A stretch of 64,000 nucleotides of DNA from Pseudisothecium myosuroides (GCA_951799445.1 OX637288.1:8992501-9056500); one strand, 5' to 3'. Shown: positions 1 through 12,499, numbered from the stretch's first letter. Notes: generated by a model from the sequence alone, not told the origin. Program-made: numbers and translations.

Positions 1-18
1 TATCTCGCATGTGTGCAG

Positions 19-1870
19 GTGATAGAAACGGTGGGACGGGATGCAAAGAATATTCGAACTGTTCTTGCCTCACATTCACCTATTACTGAAGCTCCCCTTA
101 CGGTATGTGTTCGTGGCACTACACTAACAATGAAATTGATTTTAACCACACTAATTGATTTTAGAATGCTCTAAGTTTTTACTCTTCGTGAATATTAGTT
201 ATGCAAAATATTAAATCTAGTTTAATTGTCATATGATTATCCCAGATACTGAACATAAGTCTTTGTCTCGTGCAGATCTTGGTTAATGATCACACAGCAA
301 GTGCTAGTGAAATTGTGAGTACCCCCCCATATCCAAATATTCGTTGAGCTCTTTCTATGTTATCATGCTCTGGACTTCCAGAAAATTTACTCATTTTCGC
401 CAATTTGTGGCTACAACAATAGGCTATCCATTATTACTTCCACATAGTTGTCAATTGTTTTTCTTACAGAGGACTCCTTTTGGATGAAATCTGTGCATTG
501 CAGGTTGCAGCTGCTCTTCATGACAATTGCCGGGCAGTGCTAGTGGGTAACCGAACATATGGCAAGGTGCTTTTCTAAGTTCACCCTCTGCTGACATCCA
601 ACTACGCACTAGTCCATCACATGCTTTTCGGATGCCTCTGTTCCAGTAATACATCCGATATCCCGTCATTTACAGAGGGAAGTCTGATACTTCCAGTAGT
701 TACTTATATTTAGCACAAACCGATCCCGTGTGCATTTAGCTTGCTTGTGCTGTTGCTGTTGTTTCAGATTCTGGTCGCCAAATCTTGTATGTGAATATGG
801 CCCCACCCACATCAAGCTAGTATCTCTTCGCTGATTGGAATTAGTTACTAAATGGCCGTTAGCAAATTGGTGCCGACTCCTGCTAAATATCTTGCAATGA
901 ATTTACATTCATTTCCACCTCTTATGTCCCTGATTTTGGAGTGACGTAACTGTGCCTATACCAATGGCTTGACGCGTTCAATCCACCCGCACCAAGCAAG
1001 TAGCAGCGCAAAGCTAATCTGAAAGCCCCGACCCCCATTAGTGACCTTGCGCGTCCGGGCACACAATAGGTTAGTTAGCTTCCGAGCAGCAAATAGGTCT
1101 TTTAACACCCAGTTCGTTAATTGTGACTACTTGGTTGGTACGGGCAGGGCCCTAATAACAAGGGTTGTCTGTATGCTTGCTGTGACCTGGTGAAAAACCC
1201 TTCGAGAACTCTTTTTTCTGGGTGTCACTTGTTGAGCAAAGACAAAGACGGACGTGTTTAGTTATACTCTATACAGTAGAACCTCTCTAAGTTGATCCTC
1301 TCTAAGTTGATAAACCTCTGTAAACTAATCATGTCAGACCGATCCCGGACTGGGCCACATAACAAAGGCTGTGACTAAAAATAACACTCTGTAAGTCAAT
1401 AAACCTCTATAAACCAATCTGTCAGACCGGTCCAGGACCGATCAACTTAGACAGGTTCTACTGTAGTTCTTTCTAACATGGGTTGAAATTTCTCCCCTCA
1501 GGGTCTCATACAGGCTGTGTACGAATTGAGTGACGGATCTGGAGTCGTGTTGACAGTGGGAAAATACGTTACACCCGGACACCAGGACATTGATGGTGCC
1601 GGCATTGAACCAGATTACAAGCAACTCCCAAGTAATGATTTTCCCTGTTTGGATGTCTTTATTTTGATGTTTTGGAAATTTTACAAGCTGCATGTAGAGT
1701 GTTGATGTACTGTAGAGTGCTGATGTTGGCGTGTAGTTGCATTACATTTCTATTATATACTGACTCAAATTCAATTTCTTGCAGGCCCCAGTGCAGGGCA
1801 AGAAAAGCTGAGGGGTTGCAAATTGTTGAAGGCTTCAGGCAATTCTTCTAGAGATCTAGTATTCTCTTAG
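19..1870 (+). CDS. C-terminal processing peptidase (CtpA-type, peptidase S41), 5' partial
   Basis: Tail-specific serine protease of the plant CtpA family. These act in the thylakoid lumen; one paralogue trims the C-terminus of the photosystem II D1 precursor. Five exons read in phase: 19-102, 276-314, 504-566, 1502-1631 and 1785-1870 (TAG at 1868), each between GT donors and AG acceptors. The 114 codons seen cover the C-terminal half of the catalytic domain. Exon 2 has the nucleophile motif TASASE, exon 3 ends with the general-base lysine in NRTYGK, and exon 4 has the family stretch YVTPGHQDIDGAGIEPD. The N-terminal transit peptide, PDZ domain and first catalytic part lie left of the window. 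Both catalytic residues are present, so the gene looks functional. Intron 567-1501 holds a MITE. Which of the plant paralogues this is cannot be decided from the fragment. Confidence 0.9.
1274..1463. mobile_element. Emigrant/Lemi-type (pogo-like) MITE in a CtpA intron
   Basis: A 190-bp element starts CAGTAGAACCTCTCTAAG and ends with the diverged inverted copy CTTAGACAGGTTCTACTG. It is flanked by TA on both sides (1272-1273 and 1464-1465). The CAG(T/A)...ACCTCT end and TA duplication are those of the plant Emigrant/Lemi1 MITEs of the pogo branch of Tc1/mariner. Internal sub-repeats of the AACCTCT end occur. It has no coding capacity. It lies inside an intron between intact splice sites. Confidence 0.8.
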
Positions 1871-3042
1871 TCATCAAGAAGCCCTTGAAGCAAGCCCTTG
1901 AAGCAATTGTACGACAGAAGCATGTTAGATCAACATTTTAGTGCAAGTCTTCTTTCATACTCTGTTTAGGATTTGGAGTGCTCATATACGAAATTGGAGT
2001 GGAGAATTGTTCAGATTTATATAATGAGCATCGCCATCGTTGACTATGTTCAGTTATTGCCTGCCCAAATAGAACCAGCAAAGAGAGTCTGTCTAAAATT
2101 TATGTACTACGTTAGGATGATGTCTCAAAAGTATAAAAGATGCAAGAGTGGTGCTTGTCAATATCAAATACTCCGTAAGAAGTACAATATAATCCCAAGG
2201 TGAAACTTTTACATTTGGCCCATCCATAACATTCAGTAGTATGTACTTTGTGCCTTGGCTCTACAATAGATGGTGTGAATATTCCACACCCAACAATACT
2301 CGATCAATGTCTAAGTAGACAAGTGGAGGCTTAATGTGAGGAATGGGGTGCATGAAGGCTACTTAAATGTTGTGTGAAAAATGCAAGACAACCTCATCTT
2401 GTCTAGGTATTCATTAAATTTAGAGTAGATCTAGAGCAAGTGACATTTGAATGCAAGAAGTAGAGAGATAGAGAGAGAAAATTAGTTGCAAAGATCAATG
2501 ACAAGCCATGTTTGTTTTTTGAGAGTAGGAAGAAGGATTGCAAGTTGCTATGTAAGCAAAAGAAAACATTTCCTTAAGAAGTTGGGCAATTAGAAATGGA
2601 AGTTGATGGAAATGAAATGAAATAGAAATGGAAACGTGAGTGATGAGTGAGACTTGGAATTCTTGGACAAGGGTAACATTTCAAAGCCAAAGCCATCAAT
2701 TAGAGGGATAGATTTGGTAGAGGCCATTTGATCTATTGGACACCCGATTGGACACACAAGAGGTTGTATGACTACTTTGGAGTATGGAGGCTTCCCAATG
2801 GAGCATCACTTCAAGGCAACTCGGCAAATCCTCCAGAAGATTGCCATGTGCAATTGCAAAAGGAGAGATGAAGAAGAATGACAACAAGGACCCATTATGG
2901 AGAACTAGGCCAATTGAAGATAGTCCAAGAGAACTGCCTAGATTAGAACTTGGAGGTGGAGCACCATCCCATGAAGCTATGACAATATGAAAAAGTGGAG
3001 AAATTCACTAAGTAATGGACAGACCAAGAGGGGAAGTATAGA
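1871..3042. other. Intergenic: CtpA 3' flank, then AT-rich DNA
   Basis: The first few hundred bases after the stop are the presumed 3' UTR and terminator of the CtpA gene. The rest is purine-rich, AT-rich DNA. Short open frames around 2696-2990 on both strands resemble nothing known to me and have no supporting splice structure. From 2227 there is a partial copy of the foldback repeat listed separately. Confidence 0.5.
2227..2297. repeat. Half-copy of a foldback MITE (TAACATTCA family)
   Basis: Begins TAACATTCAGTAG and continues with a TTCCACACCCAACA core. It matches the left arm of the complete palindromic element at 34060-34222, and a further partial copy starts near 52322. Only one arm is recognisable here. 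Confidence 0.5.
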
Positions 3043-3548
3043 GTGCCAAACAAACAAGGAAGAAGTTCATTAACTGAGAAATTGCTTTGTGTCTCAATGA
3101 ACATGGAGAAAGCAAGTAGGTCCATGTCAAACCTTACTTCTATAGAAGAGAGGAAGAAATTGAAGAAGAATAGAAAATGGACGGACAAACAATTCCAGTC
3201 AACCATAAAGACTATTGAGAGAGGGGCAAATGTGTCAACAGTTGTTGACTACTATGGCATCCCTCAAACTAGCTAAGAGGACATGTTGATGGGGGAAAAT
3301 TGACAAGACAAAGAGGTAGGACTATTGTATTGATAGAAGCAGAGACTTTAGTACATTATTTGCATGATATGGCAACAAGAAGGTTCCTACTAATTTGATT
3401 AAGCTTGAGAATAAAAATTGTTATCCTAACACAAGACCACCCTACATCTTTCACAGGAAGGATGAAGTGGTTTAAGAAACGACATCTTGACATCATTCTA
3501 AGGAGTGCTCATGCTTTAGAGGTAGCTAGAGCAAAAGCTTTATGTTAA
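3043..3548 (+). pseudogene. Decayed pogo/Tigger-like transposase N-terminus (psq + CENP-B type HTH)
   Basis: An open frame 3043-3276 ends in a helix-turn-helix-like stretch, KWTDKQFQSTIKTIERGANV followed by STVVDYYGIPQTS, typical of the psq domain of pogo-like transposases. After the stop at 3274 further remnants continue in other frames. A match to the second, CENP-B-like domain is seen at about 3430-3548: GRMKWFKKRHLDIILR, then ALEVARAKAL. These are the two DNA-binding modules expected at the N-terminus of a Tc1/mariner pogo transposase. Several stops and frame changes separate them, and no DDE catalytic domain is recognisable downstream. It is therefore a fossil, possibly of the family that mobilised the pogo-type MITEs at 1274 and 26277; that link is inference. 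Confidence 0.55.
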
Positions 3549-4299
3549 ATTGTCGTGCACCTATAGTACTCTATATTTTAACTAGATTTTGTTATTGACC
3601 CTTGTATTAGGACTAATTTTGTACCTTTGAAAATGATAGTACAATTACTTTGCCAAATCTATTTAAAATAGAGAAATATCTATTTTGTAAAGTTTGGTCA
3701 TACAACACCTCACATTGAACTCTCCATAGATCTTATTATTGTTACTTCATGGGGTGTTTTTTGACATGAAAGATGTGCATATGGATGTTTCCCACACATC
3801 CATGCAATCCAATTAAGAAAATTTATCACCAATGTTTTGCAATCAATTTTCATGTAAAACTATGAAAATTAAATGAAACAATTCACCAAAAATGGAGTTT
3901 GGTTTTTTGAAACCAAAATTTGGTATGCTTGATTGGGATTGCGTAAGAGTTCAATGTTAAATATGTGAGACCAAAAATGACAATTGTATTCTATATTATG
4001 CAATCAAAATTCTTGTACCCTATTGAACACTACAGAAAACAAATTGTTGTATTTTGACTCAAAACATAAATGGATAGTTTGGGCATAGGAAGCATGAGCT
4101 TACTTGAAGATGAATTTACAGATACAAAGCTTGAGGTGAACGGTACGTTGGGCACTCGGGTACAACAAACTAGAATCCTGGGTAAACATGACTAGCCAAA
4201 ACATAAAATTGCCCAAGAAAATGGGTATGTACGTACTTTACAGGACCTCTTGTCATGAGCTTGCAATAGACAGGGTATCATACATACTCTCAAACTAGT
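3549..4299. other. Intergenic, no gene seen
   Basis: AT-rich DNA with only short open frames. The last part is presumably the 3' UTR of the minus-strand gene ending at 4300. No terminal inverted repeats were found. Confidence 0.5.
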
Positions 4300-7232
4300 T
4301 CAAGCTGCAACTGCTCCATATGTCTTGAAAAGATAGGCAATGATGTCTTGGGACTCTGCCATGCGAACTCCGGTGTTTGGGTCTACCAAATAAGGCACCT
4401 GTGCAATGGAATAGCAAATTCTTCAGCTTCAGGTTTTTTTCACGCCGATTGGTTGGAATTACACAAGGACCAAAAACTACCACAATTGTGTTCCTGGATA
4501 TTAAACTTGACTTGAAATTAAAGAAAGAAAAGCATCATTTGCTGGCCGAAAGAAAAGCTCACCTTAGTAGAACCTGCCAGTTGAAGGAGAGCAGGGCCTA
4601 CTGAGGAACCTTTTCCTGCGTTTCGTAGGATGTAAGGGAGCTCTAGCTCGCACAGAGCTTCTCGGACTAACCGCGCAAACTAGTCACCCAAAGTAATGAT
4701 ACAATTAATAGGCAGCTAAGAACCAATTTCAGGTTTCAAACATCATTAACAAGATCTAGTAAGTCTCATATCGAGTGAGGTGTCGGTGTCATGTTCAACA
4801 AAATCCCTCCGCTAAAATATTCCATCCATTGGTTAGGTGTTATAAAAGCCTAAGGGAGGACTCTCTGGGTTGAACAATGGTAAAAGATACTCCCTCCGTC
4901 CCGAAATGATTGTCCACAATTTTGTTGGTATTTTTTTGAGCCAATTTCATTTATCATATTGTGAAAAATATAATTAAGAAAGGTTCCAAATTTTATATCA
5001 CTAGAATCAATGAAGAACATTGCATGTGTTCATTTCAACCTAAATAAAATTAGCCACAAGGAAGTATTTTTTTGACCTACTCAAAACAAGCCTAAAAGAA
5101 CATGACATTCAAAGTGGACAATCATTTCGGGACAGGGAGTATAACTTCACACAATGTAATTAGTCCTGTCGGTTATATTCTTCCCTGATGGAAGGTAAAA
5201 AATGAAGAGACGACTTTTTCGTGAAGCCTACAAACCTGATTGTTCTCGTAGGAGTAAAGCTCCAGCAGCTTTTCCGGCGGTTGAAGTCGTGCTCGCTGAA
5301 AGAGCATCATACCTCGACCGGCTCGTACTAATGTTGGAACCCATCCTGTCACAAGTGTGCTGTGCAGAAAGTGGCCAACCAACCCCCCAAAACGACAGGT
5401 AAAGATTGAGAGGATACGAGAAGCATCAGAGGAATTAGCAATGACTGAAATCAGTTGTGAACTGACACCTTTCAAGTAGTCCAGGTGATGGCTGTCGGCC
5501 TGCTCCATATTCTTGAAAGAGATACTTTACTATGTCCGCTGCACATGACATGCAACCAGGTTCATCAACTTTTAAAACAAGAAGCTCAACAAGAAGCACA
5601 CAAATTAGGCAACAGTTTAATGCTTACAGCTCTCGTACAGAGAAACGCCAGTATTTGGATCCAGGAAGAAGGGAAACCTGCACAAAGAAGTTCAATCAAT
5701 GCTTCAGAATCAACCCGAAACCCTAAACGATAACATATGCCAACATGTAACAAGAAAAAACATTCACGTACTGGTCCTTGCCGCCTTTGCTACGCACGAA
5801 CTCCCGATGCCTCAACGAGCCTTTTGGGCAGGGAAAAATCTGCTCCAAATGGCAATAAAATATATACTCCGTATAAGATAAGGAAGAATTAAATTGATGC
5901 ATCATAGGAATGAATCCATTTAACAATGGTGTACCACGGTAGCATACCATCCGGGTAAATAGAAACACGGTATAGGTGTCATGGGGCAAGAGCCAACAAC
6001 AAACCATTTACCTCTGCTGACAGGTCAAGCTCGGTAAGGGCTTCCCTCACACGACGACAAAATGGGCACGCCTCTGCACGAATAGTCATTTCAGCAGATA
6101 GAAACGTTGCAATAGTGATAGATATCCAAACCGTTCTGCATTGCAACTGAAGTAGAACTGACGCAGCAATATGAAGACAAAGCAAGCAAAATCTGCTTCC
6201 GAAGAAAGGATATCATTCTCACACGTCAATCTTGACAAAATTTTACCAAATTCATAAAGCTGTAGACGCTTAAGAGGTTGCCCAGATTCGGTACGTGCAG
6301 CTGCAGTTTCTGGAAGCACTTGCGAGCCCCACGGTAACCTTGCCAAGCTTGCCACTCCTGTTGTCGCTGTCTAACGAAAAACACAACCAGTGGTTCACCC
6401 AGTGGGTATTGCGAAGAATTCATAAGCACGGAGGATGGATCAGACCGCAGCCAAACATTAACCAATCTCAGAAAGCATCCTGTAAACCGTCCAATTCATT
6501 ACAATCTATCTCCTAGGTCCTTCACTTACAGAGATTGCCCTGGATACTAACCCTCAATCTGATGCAGAGAATTTCTCAAGTCGATCCAAATATTCGAACA
6601 ATCGCTCGGTATCATAAACATACAGGAGCAAATTTCATGAGCAAATGCAAACTCTTCCAGAATTTGAATACAATAGACCCAGTCAAGCTTCGATTGAAGA
6701 GTACCTCAAGGAAGGGGTTGCGCGGTGCAGAGGGATCACCACCCTACCATCCAAATCAAGCAGCGCGTCAAAAGACAAAGCGTAGAGCTTCACACCTCCA
6801 GAAGCAAAACGACTTTCAGCACGAAGCTGCCCAACAACCAGTTTTGAAAGAGGAATTCACGCGTACCCCAAAAAGCTTGAGCAAGGGGCAGAGAAACGTC
6901 AGAAAACTGCTGGAACTCGAGGAAGCGCTGCTGGCCGCAGGTGACGTTTGCGAACCTTCATTCTTGTTCTTGTCGTCAACGACAGCGCGTATAGGCTTCT
7001 TCGTCTTCCTCGTCTTCATCGCAACCCTAGCACATTCACAAAAAAGGACACGTTCTTCTCGTGAATGGATTGAATTTCACATAGCAACAACTGAACCAGC
7101 TTCCATCTTCACCTGGAATGCCTAATTGCATTCAATTGTGATAAGCTCTTGACAAAACTCGCAGATATGAACAACAAGAGAAGACATACCGGCTCCGCAA
7201 AACAGGTGCCGAGTTGAAGAGGAGGAAGCCAT
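4300..7232 (-). CDS. Tandem GST-N / glutaredoxin-like protein, probably plastid-targeted
   Basis: Resembles the plant thioredoxin-fold family with two N-terminal-GST-like repeats (Arabidopsis At5g03880 type); the reaction is not established. Coding exons, high to low coordinate: 6867-7019 (or from 7026), 6705-6743, 6247-6370, 6012-6073, 5772-5839, 5628-5677, 5469-5538, 5236-5359, 4563-4679 and 4300-4398. All phases close, giving 301 residues from the ATG at 7019. Repeat 1 has a glutaredoxin-like CPFC motif (about residue 108) and LDPNTGVSLYESSDIVKYLF. Repeat 2 has NQFA in place of CPFC, then VDPNTGVRMAESQDIIAYLF, so it lacks the redox cysteines. Between them is GWVPTLVRAGRGMMLF. A serine-rich stretch near the N-terminus fits a transit peptide. 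A possible first exon starts at ATG 7232 (MASSSSTRHLF); its canonical GTATGT donor at 7189 is out of frame with the next exon, whereas a weaker donor 4 bases downstream restores the frame. The true start is therefore uncertain. Confidence 0.85.
4890..5139. mobile_element. Stowaway MITE
   Basis: A 250-bp element with inverted ends CTCCCTCCGTCCCGAAATGA and TCATTTCGGGACAGGGAG, bounded by TA on both sides (4888-4889, 5140-5141). CTCCCTCCGT is the signature end of plant Stowaway (Tc1/mariner) MITEs. It lies in the intron 4680-5235 of the GST-N gene. Confidence 0.92.
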
Positions 7233-9743
7233 TGCAACTGCGACCAAATTCAAAATGGTGTCGAGCATCTCGCAGCTGGGTGCTTTGCACAGGTGAACTC
7301 CAATGCCCGATCGTGCAAGCCATTTGAATCGACTCAAAATCCCGTCGGATTGCAGCACCGACGGTGAAGAATTGAAAAGTGGCTAAGCTTAGAGCTGGAT
7401 ATGGTCACTTACCCCTTGGAGGTAAGCTGGCACATGCCACCTAGATCAATTGCTGACGTGGAATGAAGATCAGTTCTACACACATGGCACATCGTTTTCC
7501 GTGCCGATCTCTAACTCTCTCTGTCAGTTAAGTTTCTGTCGTCCAAACGCAGCTTTGCTTGCTTTGCAACTGCAGTAGACAGGCCCAAGCTTACAGCTCA
7601 ATTGCAACCCGTATTTCGATACCCAATTTGTCTCCGTTGCAACCTGCTGCGGTGAAAATTGTACGCAGGTTTGCAATATGATAATGCACAATCATTTGAG
7701 AGTTGAAAGTGGTGGAAGTGGTTTGAAAATGAAGATTTTGTGAATTCAATGAATACATGATGTGATCAGTACAAGTGATGAGGTTCATTCACTTTTCTTC
7801 AATCTTGAGGGCTACTTTTGGATTGTTGAAGAATAGTTGAAAGCCCGGGGGACCACAATTGAAAGCTATTTGGTTTTTCTTTGACCACCCTACAATGTAC
7901 CGTTTATATCAAAAACGAGTTATCTGAAATACATGACCTGAAATGCCTTTCTTCTGCAAAAGAAAGAGCTAAGTAGTTTCCGTGTTGCTTTGGTCAGTTG
8001 AACCTAGTTTCTGAGCCGCTTGTGAGTTGCACTTACCAAGAGTTGTTGTAATAACTTAAAATTTCACTCACTTGAACAGAACGAAAAAAAACTATAGGTC
8101 TAAACAGTGGAATTCTTCACACCAGTCTTCCTCAAAGCTCAATGTGAAGTGCAATTGCGTACAGCATAAACTAAAAGGAAGGACTGAGGAAGGACTGCTT
8201 GCTTTGAGAATCGCAGGAATACAATTTCCCTATCTGACAATCTGATCCTGAGGTACTTCAAATTCCTTCATTGCACAATCCAAGGCACTACAAGTCTACA
8301 CAACATCATGCATTTATCACCCAAACGTTATGGACAGTTGAAACCCTGATAGGACGAGACCTATCAACAGTACTTTGCCAAAAACGATCCAATTTTTGGA
8401 CGATATGTGCATTCCTCATTTCTATAGTAATCTTGAAAGTCATCCCTCAGCCACTTTTTGACCTCAGCCAAGCCTCCTACCAAGGTGATGGAAGGACTAT
8501 TTTTAGTGCAATTCTGCCTGAAGAAGAGTTGAAAAAACGAAATAAGAACTCTGAACAGGAAACATTTGACACTGGAGATCTCTAACGAGTGTAAATATTG
8601 GTTTGAAAGAAATTCACGTGCAAAATATTAATGTGGAAGGGCAGAAAATCTAAAATAATTGAGGTTCAAAAGTTAAAACCGGTGACCATTGCTGAAAAAC
8701 TAGTCATTTATCAGCTTCAAGGAAACCCCGAAACCCCGACCCGGCAGGCCAGTACTACCCGAGCAGCCAGTACCTTTCAGAGCCTTCCCAGCTCTATTAG
8801 GACCACCCCATCTTTTGATCGATAAGTGCATCCCAAACGACCACCATAAATTGAACATGCTACGTTACGTTTCTGTCAAGCAGAAAGCATCATCGTCGTG
8901 ACCGTGAAATTGCCACGAATGACACAATTCTACCACTGCTAAACAAGGAAGGTCGCAAACACGACATCACAACAATGCAATAAAGGATCGATACTAACCC
9001 AAACCAGAACTCACGTTGCAAAACCTCGACAGCACGCGCTGGATCAACCCTACAGCTGCTGCAGTCACGCTAATAAACGACGTAGGGAGCCCGTCTACCA
9101 AATTACTCGCATTCACCGACACGTCATCAGATCAACCATCAAACCTCCGTCACTCAACACCACAAACAGAACATCAAAACACACCTTCGCTTGGAAAAAG
9201 CCACCGGCTACTTTATTGTACAAATATTGAGTACTGTGCAAGATCCAGAAAATGTTTCGGCTGCTGCAGTAAAAGGAGACCAGAAAAAACGAACGAAGAA
9301 GAACCCTCGAAACACTCAAGACAAAGCAAGGGACGTACGGAATCAAACCAAATAATATCACCTACTCAAAAACTACAAAACAGGGCTGAAAAACCTATGC
9401 TTGCTAAGTTATACCACAGACATTCTATACTTTGGTTCACGCCGACGTACATCGGCACTATAATCATCGCCAACAACAACTCCATTGAAAGCTAGCGTAA
9501 CATCAAAATTAGTAATCGTCACACGGAACCAATAAACCGAAATACCCTTCCTCCCCAGCCACCAACCCAACAAACCGGAAAAATTGGCAGCCTAAGCCGT
9601 AGAAGGGGCTCCTGCTGCTGCGACATATTGTGACATGGGCATCGCCACGAATTCTATAGAACTACAGCAATGACATGGTGGGATGGTCGGCTGGACAACA
9701 GAATTCCCAGCATGGCACGACACGGATCAAAACGAATCCGCCC
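7233..9743. other. Intergenic between two minus-strand genes, no gene seen
   Basis: The lower part is the presumed promoter and 5' UTR of the GST-N gene. The upper part is the presumed 3' UTR of the syntaxin gene. Open frames at 8271-8585 and 9016-9495 (+) have no recognisable domain. They are rich in Ser, Thr, Asn and Gln, as translated noncoding DNA often is, and I see no splice signals supporting them. Confidence 0.45.
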
Positions 9744-11564
9744 TCAAATCACGTTGGCTTTTTTGAGTACAGGTAGAAGGATAATTAAGAGCAGGATGAT
9801 CAGAAGAATGATCCCAATGCATGTCCACTTCCGCTTACTCCGTTGGTGTGACTTGGCCACACGCAGATGCGTGCTACCCCTCTCCACGTAAGACGCCGAA
9901 CGGTTTACCTGCGCCTCGATGTTGTTCAGCTGCTCGCCCTGTGCCTCCACCAGCACAGACATGTCCATAAAGATCTGATGCAACTCCAGAAGGTTCTTCT
10001 CGATCTCCTTCACAGAGTCGTGCCTTTCCTGGATCTCGCGGATGGTTTCCATCACGTGACCTCGGCCCTGTTCCTGAATCGCCTTCTGCAAAAAGCTCTC
10101 GCTCTGCCCGGTCTCGATGATCGTCTCAATGGTATCCTCGTCCGCTTGTTGCCCCGTGACGGTGTAATATCTGCACCACTCGCCCACGGAGGCTTCCATC
10201 AGTCCTCACTCCCATCTCCCACAGCTCACTAGCGAACTGGCATATCCTCTAGTGTAGCTACAAGTCGTAATCGCAATCGCGTCGAGCGCAGCTAAGCTTA
10301 CGTGAAAGGACTCACATCACTCGCTCGTTCATTATCACTCACTCATCTAGGGGCTTACTTTCGCGACTGTGATTGGAATTAATGCATAACGGACATAATA
10401 GCCACCACAGGAACAACCATCAATTGCTACTTGCTTCTGCAGTACATTCCCCCCACGAAAGGCAGACGCGCTGGAGGTCAATGGCCACGACGTCTCGTCC
10501 TCAGAATTCTCTACCAGTGCTCATAATGCACAACGCCGCTGCATTCTATCCCACTTCGCTGCTTCCCCGATATATTAGGGTTTCATAATATCATTTCCAA
10601 AGTCTCGGACACACTACCGACAATGTCCGATGCGCAATTTCAAGATGGAACATCGGACTCGCAATTTCAAGATGTCGCATCTAGACGACAACGAAGTCGA
10701 TCCTGGATAATTAATTGAACAAACGAATGAATGCGGGTGGTCATTCACATGTAAGTACCGCACGAACCGGACTTCTAAGCGTTCACTGCCAGAACACTCT
10801 CAATAAATGTTGTCCCCGCAGCCAAAATAGGCCCTTGGGCTGACCGACACCTGCATTTCCAAGAGAGGTGTATTTGACATCCCAACGTCGCAATTATGAC
10901 GGCTGGTTTGCAATTCCTCAGAGAAGTTCCATGCCCAATTCAATTCTTTTCACTCGAACCCCAATCCGAACATTCGTGAGAAACCTGCACAAACACGGGG
11001 ACAAAAAAACAGAAGTAAAGGCACGACAACGGTGGCATACCTGCGTTCGATGGTCTCCCGGTACTCGTTCATCATTCTCTCCCGAAGCGCCTGGAATTCG
11101 CCCATCAGGTCCTTGAGCTTCTTCCGCTGATTGTTGGTGATGCTCATGCGCGTCCTATCCGTCGGCGTGCCCTCCTCGCACCCCTTGGTCCGCCGGCTCT
11201 CCAGGTTGCCCCGGTCCAGCTCCTCCAGCTTCGCCTTGATGCCCCGCGCCAGCTTGCTCACCTGCGCGATGTCCGCATCCATGCGCCCGCGCAAAGCCTT
11301 CATGGCCGGTGCGCGGTGCACGCCCTTGCTCTCCTCATTGGCCTCCTGCAGCTTCACCAACAGCTGCTTGATCCGGTCCATGTCGCCCTTGATCTTCTCC
11401 ACCTCCGCGAAGAAGTGCTCCAAGCGCTGGTCGCCCCCGCCGCCCATCTCGGCCATCTGGGTGCTCGGACCCCCGCCCCCGCTCTCCAAATCCCCCGGGC
11501 CATCGTCGTAGGGGCCCCGGCCGCCCTTCCGCCCCGAGAACGTCTGCGAAAGCAGGTCGTTCAT
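9744..11564 (-). CDS. Syntaxin of plants, SYP1 family (plasma-membrane/cell-plate Qa-SNARE)
   Basis: Qa-SNARE for vesicle fusion at the plasma membrane or cell plate, 316 residues, the usual SYP1 length. Two exons: 11041-11564 and 9744-10170, with an 870-bp intron (phase 2, AG|A). The N-terminus [11 protein letters not shown] is the SYP1 signature, followed by a Gly/acidic linker (about residues 12-45). An Habc helical bundle follows (about 46-165: [20 protein letters not shown] onward). The SNARE helix is at about 220-282, with the central-layer glutamine in [13 protein letters not shown] single C-terminal membrane anchor, [16 protein letters not shown], ends with the short lumenal tail PVLKKANVI. 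This is a tail-anchored type IV topology with no signal peptide. SYP12/KNOLLE versus SYP13 membership cannot be fixed by eye; the conserved N-terminal motif fits either. Confidence 0.93.
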
Positions 11565-12499
11565 CTTGGCTCTAAGCCCTAATCACGCACAACGCCACGA
11601 TCTGTGCAAACGAACAGCGACACAAAACCTCAAAAGCTGCACCAACACAAAACACAAAACACAACCTACCGGAATCCACGAATTCACGAACCAAATACAA
11701 ACCGGATCCCCAAGACTGCAAACTCACGAACAAACCAAAGGATGGGACGCTCTGGGAGTCCGGGACTGTACCCGAAATGCCAAAATGTTGAATCTGTAAG
11801 TAAGAGCGATTGCAGCAGACACCCACATGGCCAGGTCCGCAAAGGCAGGCAGGTCCGTTGCCTGCGGCACCCTGGACGAAGCACGAAGGAAGGGAGGAAG
11901 GGAGGAAGGAAGGCGTCGACGCAAATGCGCAAATGTTCCACTGGCGCACATTTTAATGAGATTCCGTAGATAGTGGACTTCGGACTGGTAGATTCCTGGT
12001 TTTACGGTGGCGCTTGCCGGGGGCTGTGCTGGCCGTCATAACTGTGCTGGACTTCGGATTCGCCGTGACGGGGTTTGCGTGGGGCTTGCGTCAGCGGATG
12101 GCGGGCCGTTACTTTGGGGGACCGTCGGCGGGCAGTGAGAGCATCATCAATGGAGCACTTGAAGAGCCGCTGCATCTGAATTGATTTGCTGAGTTGGAAA
12201 ACAAGATTCTCTAGGAAGTGAAACATTTGAAGTGTCGTTGTCTTTGTTAAGCATGAGAGCATCACCACCAGTTGCTCTCCAAATGACCATGGCACCAACA
12301 AGTGGCGTGGTACATACTACCCTGTGAGATGTGGTTGTGCCGCGGTCATCCACTGCTCCTCACCAACAACCCGCTAAAATTGGATTGACCGTCACTATTC
12401 AATTGCCACTAAGGCGCCAAGTGACAATGAATGCCATTGTAGTGCTCTTTGAAGTCACAATTGTTTTTCCACCTAACAAAAATAAAAGCTTTATCTTTT

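Noticed and set aside
6535..7125. 196-codon plus-strand frame
   Set aside because: Antisense to exons 2 and 3 of the GST-N gene, whose spliced minus-strand product matches a known family; the plus frame has no domain.
9016..9495. 159-codon plus-strand frame
   Set aside because: No recognisable domain, composition like translated noncoding DNA, no splice or promoter context; it lies in the 3' flank of the syntaxin gene.
11131..11582. Two overlapping plus-strand frames of 126 and 88 codons
   Set aside because: Antisense to the GC-rich first exon of the syntaxin gene.
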